The notes under the pieces: model-generated
Seen by the model: the letters and a program-made list of their open reading frames with translations, nothing else
What the model was told of the DNA's origin: nothing
The model's database searches: none
Source: Candidatus Gottesmanbacteria bacterium
Lineage (GTDB): Bacteria > Patescibacteriota > Microgenomatia > 2-02-FULL-39-11
Assembly: GCA_016218275.1 (NCBI GenBank)
Contig: JACREK010000154.1
Span: 1 to 22,507 of the forward strand
Reading direction: 5' to 3'
DNA length: 22,507 bases
Made by a program: the position numbers and the translations under genes
In this document: positions 6,938 through 14,655 of the stretch, one piece after another
How positions within the stretch are numbered: the stretch's first letter is position 1
Layout of the letters: each line of letters starts with the position of its first letter

Positions 6938-8056
6938 ATGAGGGTAAAAGACAAACTAAAACTTCTTCAACAAAATAACAGAGTCGACTATTTGGTGGCG
7001 GCTCTGGCAATTTTTTTCACCTTATTTGGTCTTTTGATGATTTTTGAGTCATCCAATGTATCGGCTTTCAGGGATTTTGGAGATCAGTATCATTTTGTCC
7101 GTGATCAGTCTATCTATTTTTTGATAGGTCTGGGAGGTATGATTGCCGCAGCCGTAATCCCTTATAAAAAATACTACTATTGGTCTATGTTGATGATGCT
7201 TTTGACAATAGTTCTTCTTTTCTCTGTTTTTATTCCCGGTATCGGCATAAAAGCATTAGGTGCATACCGATGGTTGGGTTTTGGTTCGATAAATTTTCAA
7301 CCGGCCGAATTTGCCAAATTATCATTAATTTTTTACCTGTCGGCCTGGTTTTCCAATAAGGAAAAGGGGAGATTGCTGCCTTTTTTACTGCTTCTGTTTC
7401 TGGTTGTAGGTCTGGTAATACTTCAGCCAGATTTGGGTACGGCGATAATCATAACTACAATTGCCGTCAGTTTATATTTTGTTTCCGGTGCATCTATTTG
7501 GCATTTTCTTTTCTTTATTCCCTTCTTTTTGCTGGCAGTGGTCGGACTGATTATCACTTCTCCTTATCGATTTTCCCGTCTGACTACTTTTTTCAATCCG
7601 AATATAGATCCTTTGGGATCTTCATACCATATCCGCCAAATTCTTATTTCTCTGGGCAGTGGCGGTTTTTTTGGCGTCGGTCTCGGCTCATCTGTGCAGA
7701 AATATCAATTTTTGCCGGAAGCTTCAACCGATTCAATTTTTGCAATTATCGGTGAAGAGTTTGGATTTTTGGGAGCAGCGGTCTTTATATTAATTTATCT
7801 TTTCTTTCTGTATAAAATATACAAAATAGTAAAAAATGCTCCCGACAAACATGGTTTTCTATTGGGAGCAGGGATTCTTGCTTTTTTTGCCTTTCAGGCC
7901 GGGATAAATTTAGGCGCCATCACGGCAATTTTTCCTCTGACCGGAGTACCGCTGCCTTTTATTTCCTACGGCGGTTCAAATTTAATAATTTCCTTATTTA
8001 CGATAGGTATCATTCTTAACATCAGCCGCATGAGCGCGTTTAGGGGCAGAAGATGA
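6938..8056 (+). CDS. ftsW: SEDS-family lipid II polymerase FtsW
   Basis: This 372-residue polytopic membrane protein of the SEDS family contains GAYRWLGFGSINFQPAEFAKL in two adjoining pieces (about 108-128), QPDLGTA (163-169), the region PEASTDSIFAIIGEEFGFLG, and the end motif GVPLPFISYGGSNL. SEDS proteins polymerise glycan strands from lipid II; FtsW works in septum formation and RodA in elongation. FtsW is preferred because it lies between mraY and murG in a division cluster. The partner penicillin-binding protein FtsI is not in the window. It starts 6 nt after mraY, and its TGA stop overlaps the murG start (ATGA), so it is probably co-translated. Confidence 0.9.
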   Translation: MRVKDKLKLLQQNNRVDYLVAALAIFFTLFGLLMIFESSNVSAFRDFGDQYHFVRDQSIYFLIGLGGMIAAAVIPYKKYYYWSMLMMLLTIVLLFSVFIPGIGIKALGAYRWLGFGSINFQPAEFAKLSLIFYLSAWFSNKEKGRLLPFLLLLFLVVGLVILQPDLGTAIIITTIAVSLYFVSGASIWHFLFFIPFFLLAVVGLIITSPYRFSRLTTFFNPNIDPLGSSYHIRQILISLGSGGFFGVGLGSSVQKYQFLPEASTDSIFAIIGEEFGFLGAAVFILIYLFFLYKIYKIVKNAPDKHGFLLGAGILAFFAFQAGINLGAITAIFPLTGVPLPFISYGGSNLIISLFTIGIILNISRMSAFRGRR

Positions 8057-9177
8057 TAAAAGCAAATATAGTCATCTGCGGCGGTCATTTATCGCCGGCC
8101 ATGGCCACAGTTGAACGTCTGCAGAAAAGAAAAACTTATAAAATTCATTATATCGGCCGAAAATATGCTCTTGAAGGAGATAAGGCATATTCTCTGGAGT
8201 ATAAAACCATAAGAAAGCTGCGTATCCCCTTTTATGTGCTGAACAGCGGAAGATTGCAGCGCTTTTTTAGCAGATATACATTTATATCGCTTTTAAAATT
8301 TCCTTTTTCGGTGGTTTGGGCTTTTATGATTCTTCGCAAGATAAGACCGAAAATAATTTTATCTTTCGGCAGTTATGTTGCTTTGCCTGTAGGGTTGATT
8401 GGATGGCTACTGCATATTCCCATAATTTCCCATGAGCAGACTCATGTTTTGGGTTTAACCAACAGAATTTTAAGTAAATTTTCCAAAGTTTTGTGTCTTT
8501 CCTGGCATGGGACAAAATATGTGACTGCCGATATGAATACAGTGGTGACGGGAATTCCGCTGAGGAATTTTAAATTAAGTTCTGAAAGATCTGAGCTGAT
8601 AAATTTTGGAGACACGAAATTACCTCTTGTATATATCACCGGCGGAAGTCTGGGATCTCATGTCTTAAATGACACTGTCGGAGAAATTCTGCCCGATTTG
8701 ACTTCTTCCTACAGATTAATCCATCAGACCGGAACATCGGATAGGGAGAAAGATCTCTCAAAACTTTTATGTTTAAAAAATTCACTCCCGCAAAAACTGC
8801 AAAGAAATTATAAACTTATCAGACAGATTGTTCCTTCTCAGACATTTGATATTCTTAATTCTTCTTCACTGGTAGTTGGCAGAGCCGGAGCAAATACCGT
8901 AGCAGAGGTACAATATGCAGGCAAACCGGCAATTTTTATCCCACTTCCTTGGTCGGCAGACAATGAACAAGAAATAAATGCCAAAAGCTTGGCAGATTAT
9001 GGTTCGGCTATTTTGATAAAACAAAGCCAGTTAACGGGAGGATTGTTGCTTGAAAAGATAAGGGAAGTGATGGCTAATATAGAAAATTATAATAAGGAGG
9101 CCCAAAGTGCCAAGAGGCAGTTAAAAACCGATGCAGCCGAAAAACTGGCAAAAATGGTAGATGCGTACATAAAATGA
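8053..9177 (+). CDS. murG: Undecaprenyldiphospho-muramoylpentapeptide GlcNAc transferase (MurG)
   Basis: MurG adds GlcNAc from UDP-GlcNAc to lipid I, giving lipid II, on the inner membrane face. The 374-residue product shows two GT-B Rossmann halves: N-terminal ICGGHLSPAMA (8-18), SFGSYVALP, SHEQ (126-129), then TGGSLGS (196-202), GRAGANTVAE (276-285) and a sugar-nucleotide loop PLPWSADNEQEINA (about 297-310). The first Gly-rich loop, normally GGTGGHxxPA, is shortened to GGHLSPA. The start overlaps the ftsW stop by ATGA, and the stop overlaps ftsQ the same way, indicating translational coupling of the three genes. Confidence 0.9.
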   Translation: MIKANIVICGGHLSPAMATVERLQKRKTYKIHYIGRKYALEGDKAYSLEYKTIRKLRIPFYVLNSGRLQRFFSRYTFISLLKFPFSVVWAFMILRKIRPKIILSFGSYVALPVGLIGWLLHIPIISHEQTHVLGLTNRILSKFSKVLCLSWHGTKYVTADMNTVVTGIPLRNFKLSSERSELINFGDTKLPLVYITGGSLGSHVLNDTVGEILPDLTSSYRLIHQTGTSDREKDLSKLLCLKNSLPQKLQRNYKLIRQIVPSQTFDILNSSSLVVGRAGANTVAEVQYAGKPAIFIPLPWSADNEQEINAKSLADYGSAILIKQSQLTGGLLLEKIREVMANIENYNKEAQSAKRQLKTDAAEKLAKMVDAYIK

Positions 9178-9887
9178 GAAATCGTTTATACATTTTGCTG
9201 ATAATTATTGGGGTAGTATTGATACTTATACTTTTCCCTCTCTTTCTTTTTCGGCGAACTAATCTTAGCAAAGTTATTGTCATAGGAAATATTTCGAATA
9301 TAAACGGATTAAATTTGTTGAATAATCAGAATTTGATTTTTCTTGATGAAAAACAAGTAGCGCAGAAGCTGTTGAAATCAAATGTTGCAATAGAAGATAT
9401 TCTGCCGGAAAAAAATTATCCAAATTCTCTCATTTTGCAAGTTAGGGAGAGAAAACCGATAGCGCAAATTGTATTTGGTAATCAAAAAATCTATTATGAC
9501 AAAGACGGGATAATTTTGGAAGGAATTATTATTTCATCCCGGTTGCCCCTAATCAAAGTTGACAGCATAACACTGTCAAAGAATAAAAAGACTGATTGGC
9601 GCATAATGAAAGCTATAAAAATTCTTGAAGATTTTACCAGAGTGAACATAAATGTTGATAATGTCTCCATCAGTGACAAAGAAAACACTTTCTTTATCAG
9701 CCTGGTTGGGAGCGGGCAGGCGATAATACCTTACGAAGGAGATATTCCAACTATAGCTGCCTCTTTACAAATTATCCTTCAGCGGTTTAGAATAGAGGGT
9801 AAAATTATAGAAAAAATAGATTTTCGGTTTGAAAAACCGACAGTCGTATTAGAAAATGGGGAAAAAATTTCCTCAATTATAAAATAA
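9174..9887 (+). CDS. ftsQ: Cell division protein FtsQ
   Basis: A 237-residue bitopic protein with a short basic N-terminus (MRNR), one membrane helix at about 5-26 and an extracytoplasmic part. Residues about 32-95 fit a POTRA-type domain (KVIVIGNISNINGLNLL ... YPNSLILQVRERKPIAQI), the typical FtsQ/DivIB feature, followed by the FtsQ beta domain ending in KIDFRFEKPTVVLENG. FtsQ links early and late divisome proteins. Sequence conservation in this family is low, so the call leans on topology, the RERKPIA signature and position directly before ftsA. The ATG overlaps the murG stop. Confidence 0.85.
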   Translation: MRNRLYILLIIIGVVLILILFPLFLFRRTNLSKVIVIGNISNINGLNLLNNQNLIFLDEKQVAQKLLKSNVAIEDILPEKNYPNSLILQVRERKPIAQIVFGNQKIYYDKDGIILEGIIISSRLPLIKVDSITLSKNKKTDWRIMKAIKILEDFTRVNINVDNVSISDKENTFFISLVGSGQAIIPYEGDIPTIAASLQIILQRFRIEGKIIEKIDFRFEKPTVVLENGEKISSIIK

Positions 9888-9893
9888 TAGATT

Positions 9894-11204
9894 ATGAGCA
9901 AAAGAGTTGTTGCGGGAATAGACATAGGGACTGCAAAAATTACGACCATTATCGCATCGGTGATGGAGGAAGGTTTGGTAAATGTTTTAGGAGTAGCCAG
10001 TGTATCAAGTAAAGGTGTCAGGAAAGGTCAAATTGTAGATATTGAAGAATCCACTTCGGCAATTGTTGAAAGTTTGGAAGCGGCAGAAAGAATGGCCGGT
10101 TATTCCATATCATCGGCATTCGTCTCTGTAGGCGGCGCTCATATCATGTCCCAAAATTCCCATGGTGTTGTTGCTGTAGCGGAACCTCAAAAAGAGATTA
10201 CTACCGATGACGTAAGAAGAGCAGTTGAGGCAGCCCGCGCAATAAATTTACCCTCCACCCGCGAAATATTGCATGTTTTGCCCCGTGAATTTATTGTTGA
10301 TTCCCAAGAAGGTATAAAAGATCCCGTCGGTATGACCGGAGTAAGACTTGAGGTAAATACGCATATCATAACAGTTAGCGTCACGGCCCTTAGAAATTTG
10401 GAAAAATGCCTTTCTTTGGTAGGAATAGATGTTGACGGTTTTGTTTTCGGAGGCCTCTCTTCATCAACTGCGGTGTTGACAGAAACAGAAAAAGAATTAG
10501 GCGTTGTACTGGTTGACATCGGCGGCGGTACCACTGATATCTGCATGTTTATAGACGGATCGCTGTCATATTCATCGGTACTGCCTGTGGGGGCGCGCAA
10601 TATTACAAACGATTTGGCTATAGGACTGCGTATTTCTTTGGAAAGCGCGGAAAAAATTAAGCTGGCTTTAAATAAAAAAGAACCGGACCTTATCGTTCCC
10701 CAGGACAAAGTTTTCATTTCTGATAAAAAGGGGAAACAAAAAGATTTAGCTGATGAGCTGGATTTGAGCTTTCTTCATTTGCCGGAAGGACTAACAAAAG
10801 TCTCGAAAAAAACTTTAGTAGAAGGAATCATCAGACCAAGACTTAATGAAATTTTTACCATGATTGGACTGGAGATTAAAAGAAGCGGACTGGGGGCCAT
10901 GACGCCGGCAGGTATCGTAGTTACCGGAGGCGGAGCAGAGACTATGGGAATTGTTGAGACGGCGAAGCGGAATTTGGCTATGCAGGTTCGCTTGGGTATA
11001 CCTACAAACATCTCCGGATTGGTTGATGAAATTATGACGCCTTCCTTTGCTTCTTCGATAGGACTAGTTCTTTATGCAAAAAGATCGGATGTTACCGTAA
11101 AAGAGAGATTCAGCTTGAATAAGTTATCCAAGATAGTCGGAAAAATTCCAGTTCAAGGAGCTGCCGGAAAAGTAGTAGATTTAATCAAATCATTTCTTCC
11201 CTAA
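9894..11204 (+). CDS. ftsA: Cell division protein FtsA
   Basis: An actin-fold ATPase of 436 residues that tethers FtsZ filaments to the membrane. Seen are phosphate-1 loop GIDIGTAKITT (8-18), the FtsA-specific 1C domain after about 80 (VGGAHIMSQNSHGVVAV), phosphate-2 VDIGGGTTDIC (207-217), and the adenosine loop VVTGGGA near 340. The C-terminal helix GKVVDLIKSFLP is amphipathic, as expected for the membrane-targeting sequence. The gene starts 6 nt after ftsQ and is followed by a 105-nt spacer with hairpins before ftsZ. Its partner in binding would be the FtsZ tail IPAFLRQGKH. Confidence 0.95.
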   Translation: MSKRVVAGIDIGTAKITTIIASVMEEGLVNVLGVASVSSKGVRKGQIVDIEESTSAIVESLEAAERMAGYSISSAFVSVGGAHIMSQNSHGVVAVAEPQKEITTDDVRRAVEAARAINLPSTREILHVLPREFIVDSQEGIKDPVGMTGVRLEVNTHIITVSVTALRNLEKCLSLVGIDVDGFVFGGLSSSTAVLTETEKELGVVLVDIGGGTTDICMFIDGSLSYSSVLPVGARNITNDLAIGLRISLESAEKIKLALNKKEPDLIVPQDKVFISDKKGKQKDLADELDLSFLHLPEGLTKVSKKTLVEGIIRPRLNEIFTMIGLEIKRSGLGAMTPAGIVVTGGGAETMGIVETAKRNLAMQVRLGIPTNISGLVDEIMTPSFASSIGLVLYAKRSDVTVKERFSLNKLSKIVGKIPVQGAAGKVVDLIKSFLP

Positions 11205-11223
11205 ATGCATGTCTGCAACATAA

Positions 11224-11302
11224 CAAATTGAATAATCAATTTGAACGTTGCTAGAACGTTGAAATTTTATTAAAAAATTTCTTACGTTCTGCCCAGAAAG
11301 GA
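11224..11302 (+). promoter_or_regulatory. ftsA-ftsZ spacer with two hairpins and a strong ribosome binding site
   Basis: The 105-nt spacer contains CAAATTG/CAATTTG (11224-11243), two copies of AACGTT, and an AT-only stem GAAATTTT/AAAATTTC (11261-11268 and 11274-11281). AAAGGA (11297-11302) follows, 7 nt before the ATG, one of the clearest Shine-Dalgarno sites in the block. This suggests ftsZ expression is set separately from ftsA. Confidence 0.6.
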
Positions 11303-11309
11303 AACAGGT

Positions 11310-12410
11310 ATGTTAATTAAACCAGATATTGCCAGATTTGCGAAGATAAAAGTTGTAGGAGTAGGCGGAGGCGGGTGTAATGCGCTCAACTCAATGATTG
11401 CCACTTCTCAGATTGCCGGTGTTGATTTTATCGGGGTTAATACCGACGCACAAGCTTTACTTACTTGTACGGCTCAGCTGAAAATTCAGATAGGCGATGA
11501 TATTACCAAAGGTTTGGGGGCCGGGGGAAATCCCGAACTTGGGAAACAGGCAGCCGAGGAATCAAGAGAGAAAATCAAAGAGGCTCTTTTTGAGACGGAT
11601 ATGGTGTTTTTAACCTGCGGTGAAGGAGGCGGAACAGGAACCGGGGCAACACCTATCATTGCGGAAGTAGCCAAAGAATTAGGTGCTTTGACTGTTGCCG
11701 TAGTGACAAGGCCGTTTGCTTTTGAAGGAACAAGGAGAATGTTGGTGGCAGATGAAGGGATAATGGACTTAAAGGAAAAAGTGGATACTCTGATAGTAAT
11801 CCCCAATCAAAGAATTTTGGATGTTGTTGATAAAAAAATGACCCTTTTGGAAGCCTTCAGGATTGTCGATGCGGTTTTGGGTCAGGGTGTAATGGGAATA
11901 TCGGATCTGATTACCCTTCCGGGTCTAATTAATGTGGATTTTGCGGATGTGAGGGCAATTATGAACAGTGCCGGCAGTGCTCTGATGGGAATCGGTACGG
12001 GAGTAGGAGAAAATAGGGCTTCCGCTGCAGCCAGAATGGCTATCTCTTCGCCTCTTTTGGAAATATCAATAGATGGTGCCAAGGGAGTATTGTTCAATAT
12101 AACCGGCGGCTCTGACCTGACCATGAGCGAAGTGGATGAAGCGGCCAAACTGATTGCCGCCAGTGTTGATCCGGATGCCAATATAATCTTTGGCGCAACA
12201 ATTGATGAGCAGATGGTGGATCAGGTAAAAATTACAGTGATAGCAACAGGTTTTGATGAAGCGAAAAAAAGATTAAAGGAATTATCGGCAAAAATGGAAA
12301 CGCCGCAGGCAGTGGGAGAAACAATGACAGCCACGATGCAGACTCAAAGCGAGAGTGCAGAAGAAGACGAATGGGACATTCCCGCCTTCTTGAGACAAGG
12401 AAAACATTGA
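11310..12410 (+). CDS. ftsZ: Cell division GTPase FtsZ
   Basis: A 366-residue tubulin-like GTPase that forms the division ring. It has IKVVGVGGGGCNALNSMI (13-30), the tubulin signature GEGGGTGTG (104-112), RILDVVDKK, and the T7-loop region NVDFADVRAIM that completes catalysis on the neighbouring subunit. After a short variable linker (about 318-351) comes the acidic EEDEW and conserved C-terminal peptide DIPAFLRQGKH (356-366), which binds FtsA and other partners. The last 30 nt (12381-12410) recur several times downstream with almost only synonymous changes. The strong Shine-Dalgarno 7 nt upstream supports this ATG. Confidence 0.97.
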   Translation: MLIKPDIARFAKIKVVGVGGGGCNALNSMIATSQIAGVDFIGVNTDAQALLTCTAQLKIQIGDDITKGLGAGGNPELGKQAAEESREKIKEALFETDMVFLTCGEGGGTGTGATPIIAEVAKELGALTVAVVTRPFAFEGTRRMLVADEGIMDLKEKVDTLIVIPNQRILDVVDKKMTLLEAFRIVDAVLGQGVMGISDLITLPGLINVDFADVRAIMNSAGSALMGIGTGVGENRASAAARMAISSPLLEISIDGAKGVLFNITGGSDLTMSEVDEAAKLIAASVDPDANIIFGATIDEQMVDQVKITVIATGFDEAKKRLKELSAKMETPQAVGETMTATMQTQSESAEEDEWDIPAFLRQGKH

Positions 12411-12432
12411 TTATTCAATTCGGCGAGGCAAG

Positions 12433-12462
12433 CCCGCATTCCTAAGACAGGGAAAACACTAA
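12433..12462 (+). repeat. ftsZ-tail copy 1: encodes PAFLRQGKH and stop
   Basis: This 30-nt block, 22 nt past the ftsZ stop, translates to PAFLRQGKH-stop in its own frame, the same peptide as the end of ftsZ. It differs from 12381-12410 at 6 of 30 positions, all synonymous (GCC/GCA, TTG/CTA, CAA/CAG, CAT/CAC, TGA/TAA). It is in +1 frame to ftsZ and has no ATG-started ORF ahead of it. Likely a displaced ftsZ 3' end, i.e. an attachment-site remnant. Confidence 0.75.
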
Positions 12463-12486
12463 AAACTTCAAAATCTAATTAAAATA

Positions 12487-12521
12487 CCAGAGGTGTCCTA
12501 TCTGGTACACCTCTAAGGTGT
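12487..12521. repeat. Competing inverted repeats upstream of the HExxH gene
   Basis: AGAGGTGT (12489-12496) pairs with ACACCTCT (12507-12514); CCAGA/TCTGG (12487-12491, 12501-12505) is nested, and ACACCT also pairs with AGGTGT (12516-12521), so alternative folds exist. The motif AGGTGTCC recurs, followed by a CTAAGATGTCCAC near-repeat. Could be a regulatory leader or the end of a mobile element. Confidence 0.45.
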
Positions 12522-12558
12522 CCGCCTAAGATGTCCACGACTAAATAATTAAAGCATA

Positions 12559-13197
12559 ATGAGAGTAATAAATCTGACAAATAATAAAGAAATATATAGT
12601 TTGGCTCAGAAAATTTCTGAGAGTGTTTTTTCCGATGTTAATGTAACTATTGGGATTGTCGTCTCATCTATTCACAATAGGATAAGCTTTCCAAGTAATA
12701 GATTTGGTCATGATAGCGCTTCTGCTGTGACTATTCCAAGAGATTGTTGGAAACAATATCTAGCTCTTTTTCTTGATACGTCTGAAATTAAGGAACAACT
12801 TGATAAGGAGTGGGAATATATTATATTGTTCGGAAGAGAAGTAATGATTAAGTATGAACCGGAGCTGGAAGACATTATTACACATGAGATGCAACATATT
12901 AAGCAGAATTATTTTGAACCAATTGTGTCCGCTAAAGATCGTTTGTTGGATATTGTATTAGATTTATTAGGTGAAAAAATTCAAACACCATCAGAGTCTA
13001 ACGCCAAGGCAAAGGAACAAGGTCAAGAGAGTTCTATAGTATCATGGGTGAAAGAGACAAATGATCGGTTTACACAATATAAAGAAAAAATTCAGGAAGT
13101 ATATAAAATAATATGGAATCCTGAAGGATCAACATTAATTATTCGTCCAGAAGTTGCTGATTTGTTTGAGTTTTATTATAAAAAGACTTTCATTTAA
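12559..13197 (+). CDS. Hypothetical protein with HExxH motif
   Basis: I do not recognise the family of this 212-residue protein. Its clearest feature is ITHEMQHIKQNYFEP at about 107-121, a HExxH zinc-peptidase-like motif (His109, Glu110, His113) in a helical setting. A Glu-rich, Gln/Ser-rich stretch near 143-158 probably forms a linker to a C-terminal helical part. No signal peptide or membrane helix is seen. It may be a minimal metallopeptidase or a member that only keeps the fold; no third metal ligand can be assigned with confidence. It is the first gene of the island after ftsZ and converges on a minus-strand gene. No Shine-Dalgarno is evident. Confidence 0.72.
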   Translation: MRVINLTNNKEIYSLAQKISESVFSDVNVTIGIVVSSIHNRISFPSNRFGHDSASAVTIPRDCWKQYLALFLDTSEIKEQLDKEWEYIILFGREVMIKYEPELEDIITHEMQHIKQNYFEPIVSAKDRLLDIVLDLLGEKIQTPSESNAKAKEQGQESSIVSWVKETNDRFTQYKEKIQEVYKIIWNPEGSTLIIRPEVADLFEFYYKKTFI

Positions 13198-13202
13198 AAG
13201 AT

Positions 13203-13243
13203 AATATCCAAAATTATTATTGGGTATAATAAATTCGGATATT
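13203..13243. terminator. Hairpin between convergent genes, probable bidirectional terminator
   Basis: AATATCC (13203-13209) pairs with GGATATT (13237-13243), and inside it AATTATTAT pairs with ATAATAAATT around the loop TGGGT. The long, AT-rich stem with T/A-rich flanks lies 6 nt past one stop and 37 nt from the other, as expected for a shared terminator. Confidence 0.6.
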
Positions 13244-13279
13244 TTGAGTGGATTTTAGACTACATAGAAATATTTATTA

Positions 13280-14371
13280 TTATAATGATATTTCCTCTCT
13301 TTTTGATGAAAGATTACCTTCGTCTTCTTTGACAGTCTGATTATCTATCATAACTTTATATTTGAACTTAGCAACGCCAAACTCTCCATGGTAATCAGGA
13401 GGTCCTGTAAGAGCATCAATATATCGAGACATACCCAAACCTGGTTCTATTTTCTCTGAATTCAAATCTTTTGTATCAAATCCCTGTTCTGTGATAAATG
13501 TGTCGTTAGTATTATATAGTGTAATAGTGACGATTCCTTTAAACGGTTCAGTGTCTTTATTTCTTATATCAAAAAAATAACGAAAATTATTATTTATTTT
13601 TTTAACAATAAGACTAGTAACCACAATTTTTAATCCTTTACTAAGAGGAATAGGTGCTGCGGTAGGTTCAGGAGTTTCTGTAGGTTCATCTGTAGGAAAG
13701 ACTAAATAGTCAAAGCTGTTGTCATCTGAGTCATATACTCCAAGTAGGGTATTGGTTTTGAAATAGTCAGGATGATTCTGTTGCCATTTTTGTCTTTCTT
13801 CCTCACTGGATAACTGATTATATTCAAACCCCAAAACAGCATTTTCAGAGGTGCTATGTATGGATATTAAACAGGAACCAGAGCAGTCATTGTTTTTTAT
13901 CTTCATGGAAAGGTTTTTCAATTGTTTTTCTGTTATTTCCGTAGGACGCATGGGGACAATATATAAAGCATCATATGGTATATTTTTCTTACCTAATCTA
14001 TTCACTTTATTGATTACTATATAATCTTCTGTGGTTTTTGTTGGATACTGAGTGATTGAAATAGTAGAAGTAAGTATTTGGGTTAATAAAGATGGAGAGG
14101 TTGGAATTGGTGTAAGGGTAAAAGTAGTAAGAGTCGATATAGGTGCTTTAATTTTTACATCTTCGGATTGGGTCTTTATTAACCCATGTTGAAATCCGCT
14201 ACCGACAACAATTACAATCAACCAAATTACAACTAGTATACCTATCTTTGTTTTGATATTCCAATTTCTCTTCCAAATCCAATAAGAGAGAGAAAATGGC
14301 CAAAAGATAAGGATTGTTAATATACCCCATCCAGTTTTATACAAAGGTTTCTTTGTGGATACATCTTCCAT
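13280..14371 (-). CDS. Two-TM membrane protein with FxLYD-like C-terminal domain, function unknown
   Basis: A 363-residue minus-strand protein. Two membrane helices (about 13-33 and 43-59) are separated by the basic WKRNWNIKTKIG turn, a head found on many small bacterial membrane proteins. A Ser/Thr/Pro-rich linker (73-113), a middle domain (about 117-225, with two close cysteines in NDCSGSC), a second TP-rich linker (PTDEPTETPEPTAAP) and a beta-rich domain (about 247-350) follow. The last part (FDIRNKDTEPFKGIVTITLYN) resembles FxLYD domains of extracytoplasmic proteins. Most of the protein should be outside the membrane. The Cys pair could form a disulfide. Its own promoter lies upstream. 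Role unknown. Confidence 0.75.
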   Translation of the reverse strand: MEDVSTKKPLYKTGWGILTILIFWPFSLSYWIWKRNWNIKTKIGILVVIWLIVIVVGSGFQHGLIKTQSEDVKIKAPISTLTTFTLTPIPTSPSLLTQILTSTISITQYPTKTTEDYIVINKVNRLGKKNIPYDALYIVPMRPTEITEKQLKNLSMKIKNNDCSGSCLISIHSTSENAVLGFEYNQLSSEEERQKWQQNHPDYFKTNTLLGVYDSDDNSFDYLVFPTDEPTETPEPTAAPIPLSKGLKIVVTSLIVKKINNNFRYFFDIRNKDTEPFKGIVTITLYNTNDTFITEQGFDTKDLNSEKIEPGLGMSRYIDALTGPPDYHGEFGVAKFKYKVMIDNQTVKEDEGNLSSKREEISL

Positions 14372-14417
14372 AAAATACTATGTAAGTCTATAAATATTGC
14401 GTTGTCGTCTACTATGG

Positions 14418-14446
14418 ATAGTATGACAATTTCTATATGTTGTCAA
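14418..14446 (-). promoter_or_regulatory. Promoter of the minus-strand FxLYD-like gene
   Basis: Read on the minus strand: TTGACA (complement of 14441-14446), a 17-nt spacer, and TACTAT (complement of 14418-14423), with the start codon about 47 nt past the -10. A perfect -35 and consensus spacing make this a good vegetative promoter. Confidence 0.65.
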
Positions 14447-14500
14447 AAAATGATTTTATCAAAATATTGGCCAAAAGGATAAAAAAGGTTTGTCAAACCA

Positions 14501-14536
14501 CCACACACCCCGTGTGGGTAAATAGTGTGGGTAAGT
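14501..14536. repeat. Hairpin and direct repeats upstream of the serine proteinase gene
   Basis: CCACAC/GTGTGG (14501-14506, 14512-14517) forms a stem; GTGTGGGTAA occurs twice in this stretch, and GGTAAG-TAT-CTTACC follows. A possible operator or leader structure between the divergent genes; no regulator can be named. Confidence 0.4.
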
Positions 14537-14546
14537 ATCTTACCTC

Positions 14547-14651
14547 ATGGAAGTAAAAATCCTTAAGTGCAATGCTGTTCCACATCGGGAGTGGATGCTG
14601 GAGTGGATGCTGGAATTGAATATTAGTGAAACAAGTAATAAAATAATCTAG
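14547..14651 (+). CDS. Possible 34-residue leader peptide or small protein
   Basis: An ATG-started ORF ends 4 nt before the proteinase start. The peptide begins MEVKILKCNAVPHREW and includes WMLEWML, which arises from a perfect 12-nt tandem duplication (14588-14611, unit GGAGTGGATGCT). No strong Shine-Dalgarno is present. The close spacing could couple its translation to the next gene, but it may be a chance ORF. Confidence 0.3.
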   Translation: MEVKILKCNAVPHREWMLEWMLELNISETSNKII

Positions 14652-14655
14652 TAGA

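Noticed and set aside
10187..10717. Long antisense ORF over ftsA
   Set aside because: It is the reverse shadow of a well-conserved gene and its translation is low-complexity Ser/Thr-rich.
11486..11806. Antisense ORF over ftsZ
   Set aside because: Shadow of the conserved GTPase domain with no protein features of its own.
12381..12462. Programmed +1 frameshift in ftsZ giving a longer protein with the second tail
   Set aside because: A TGA lies in the +1 frame just upstream, within the FtsZ tail codons, so slippage would have to occur in the last few codons; no slippery site is present and the normal tail is complete.
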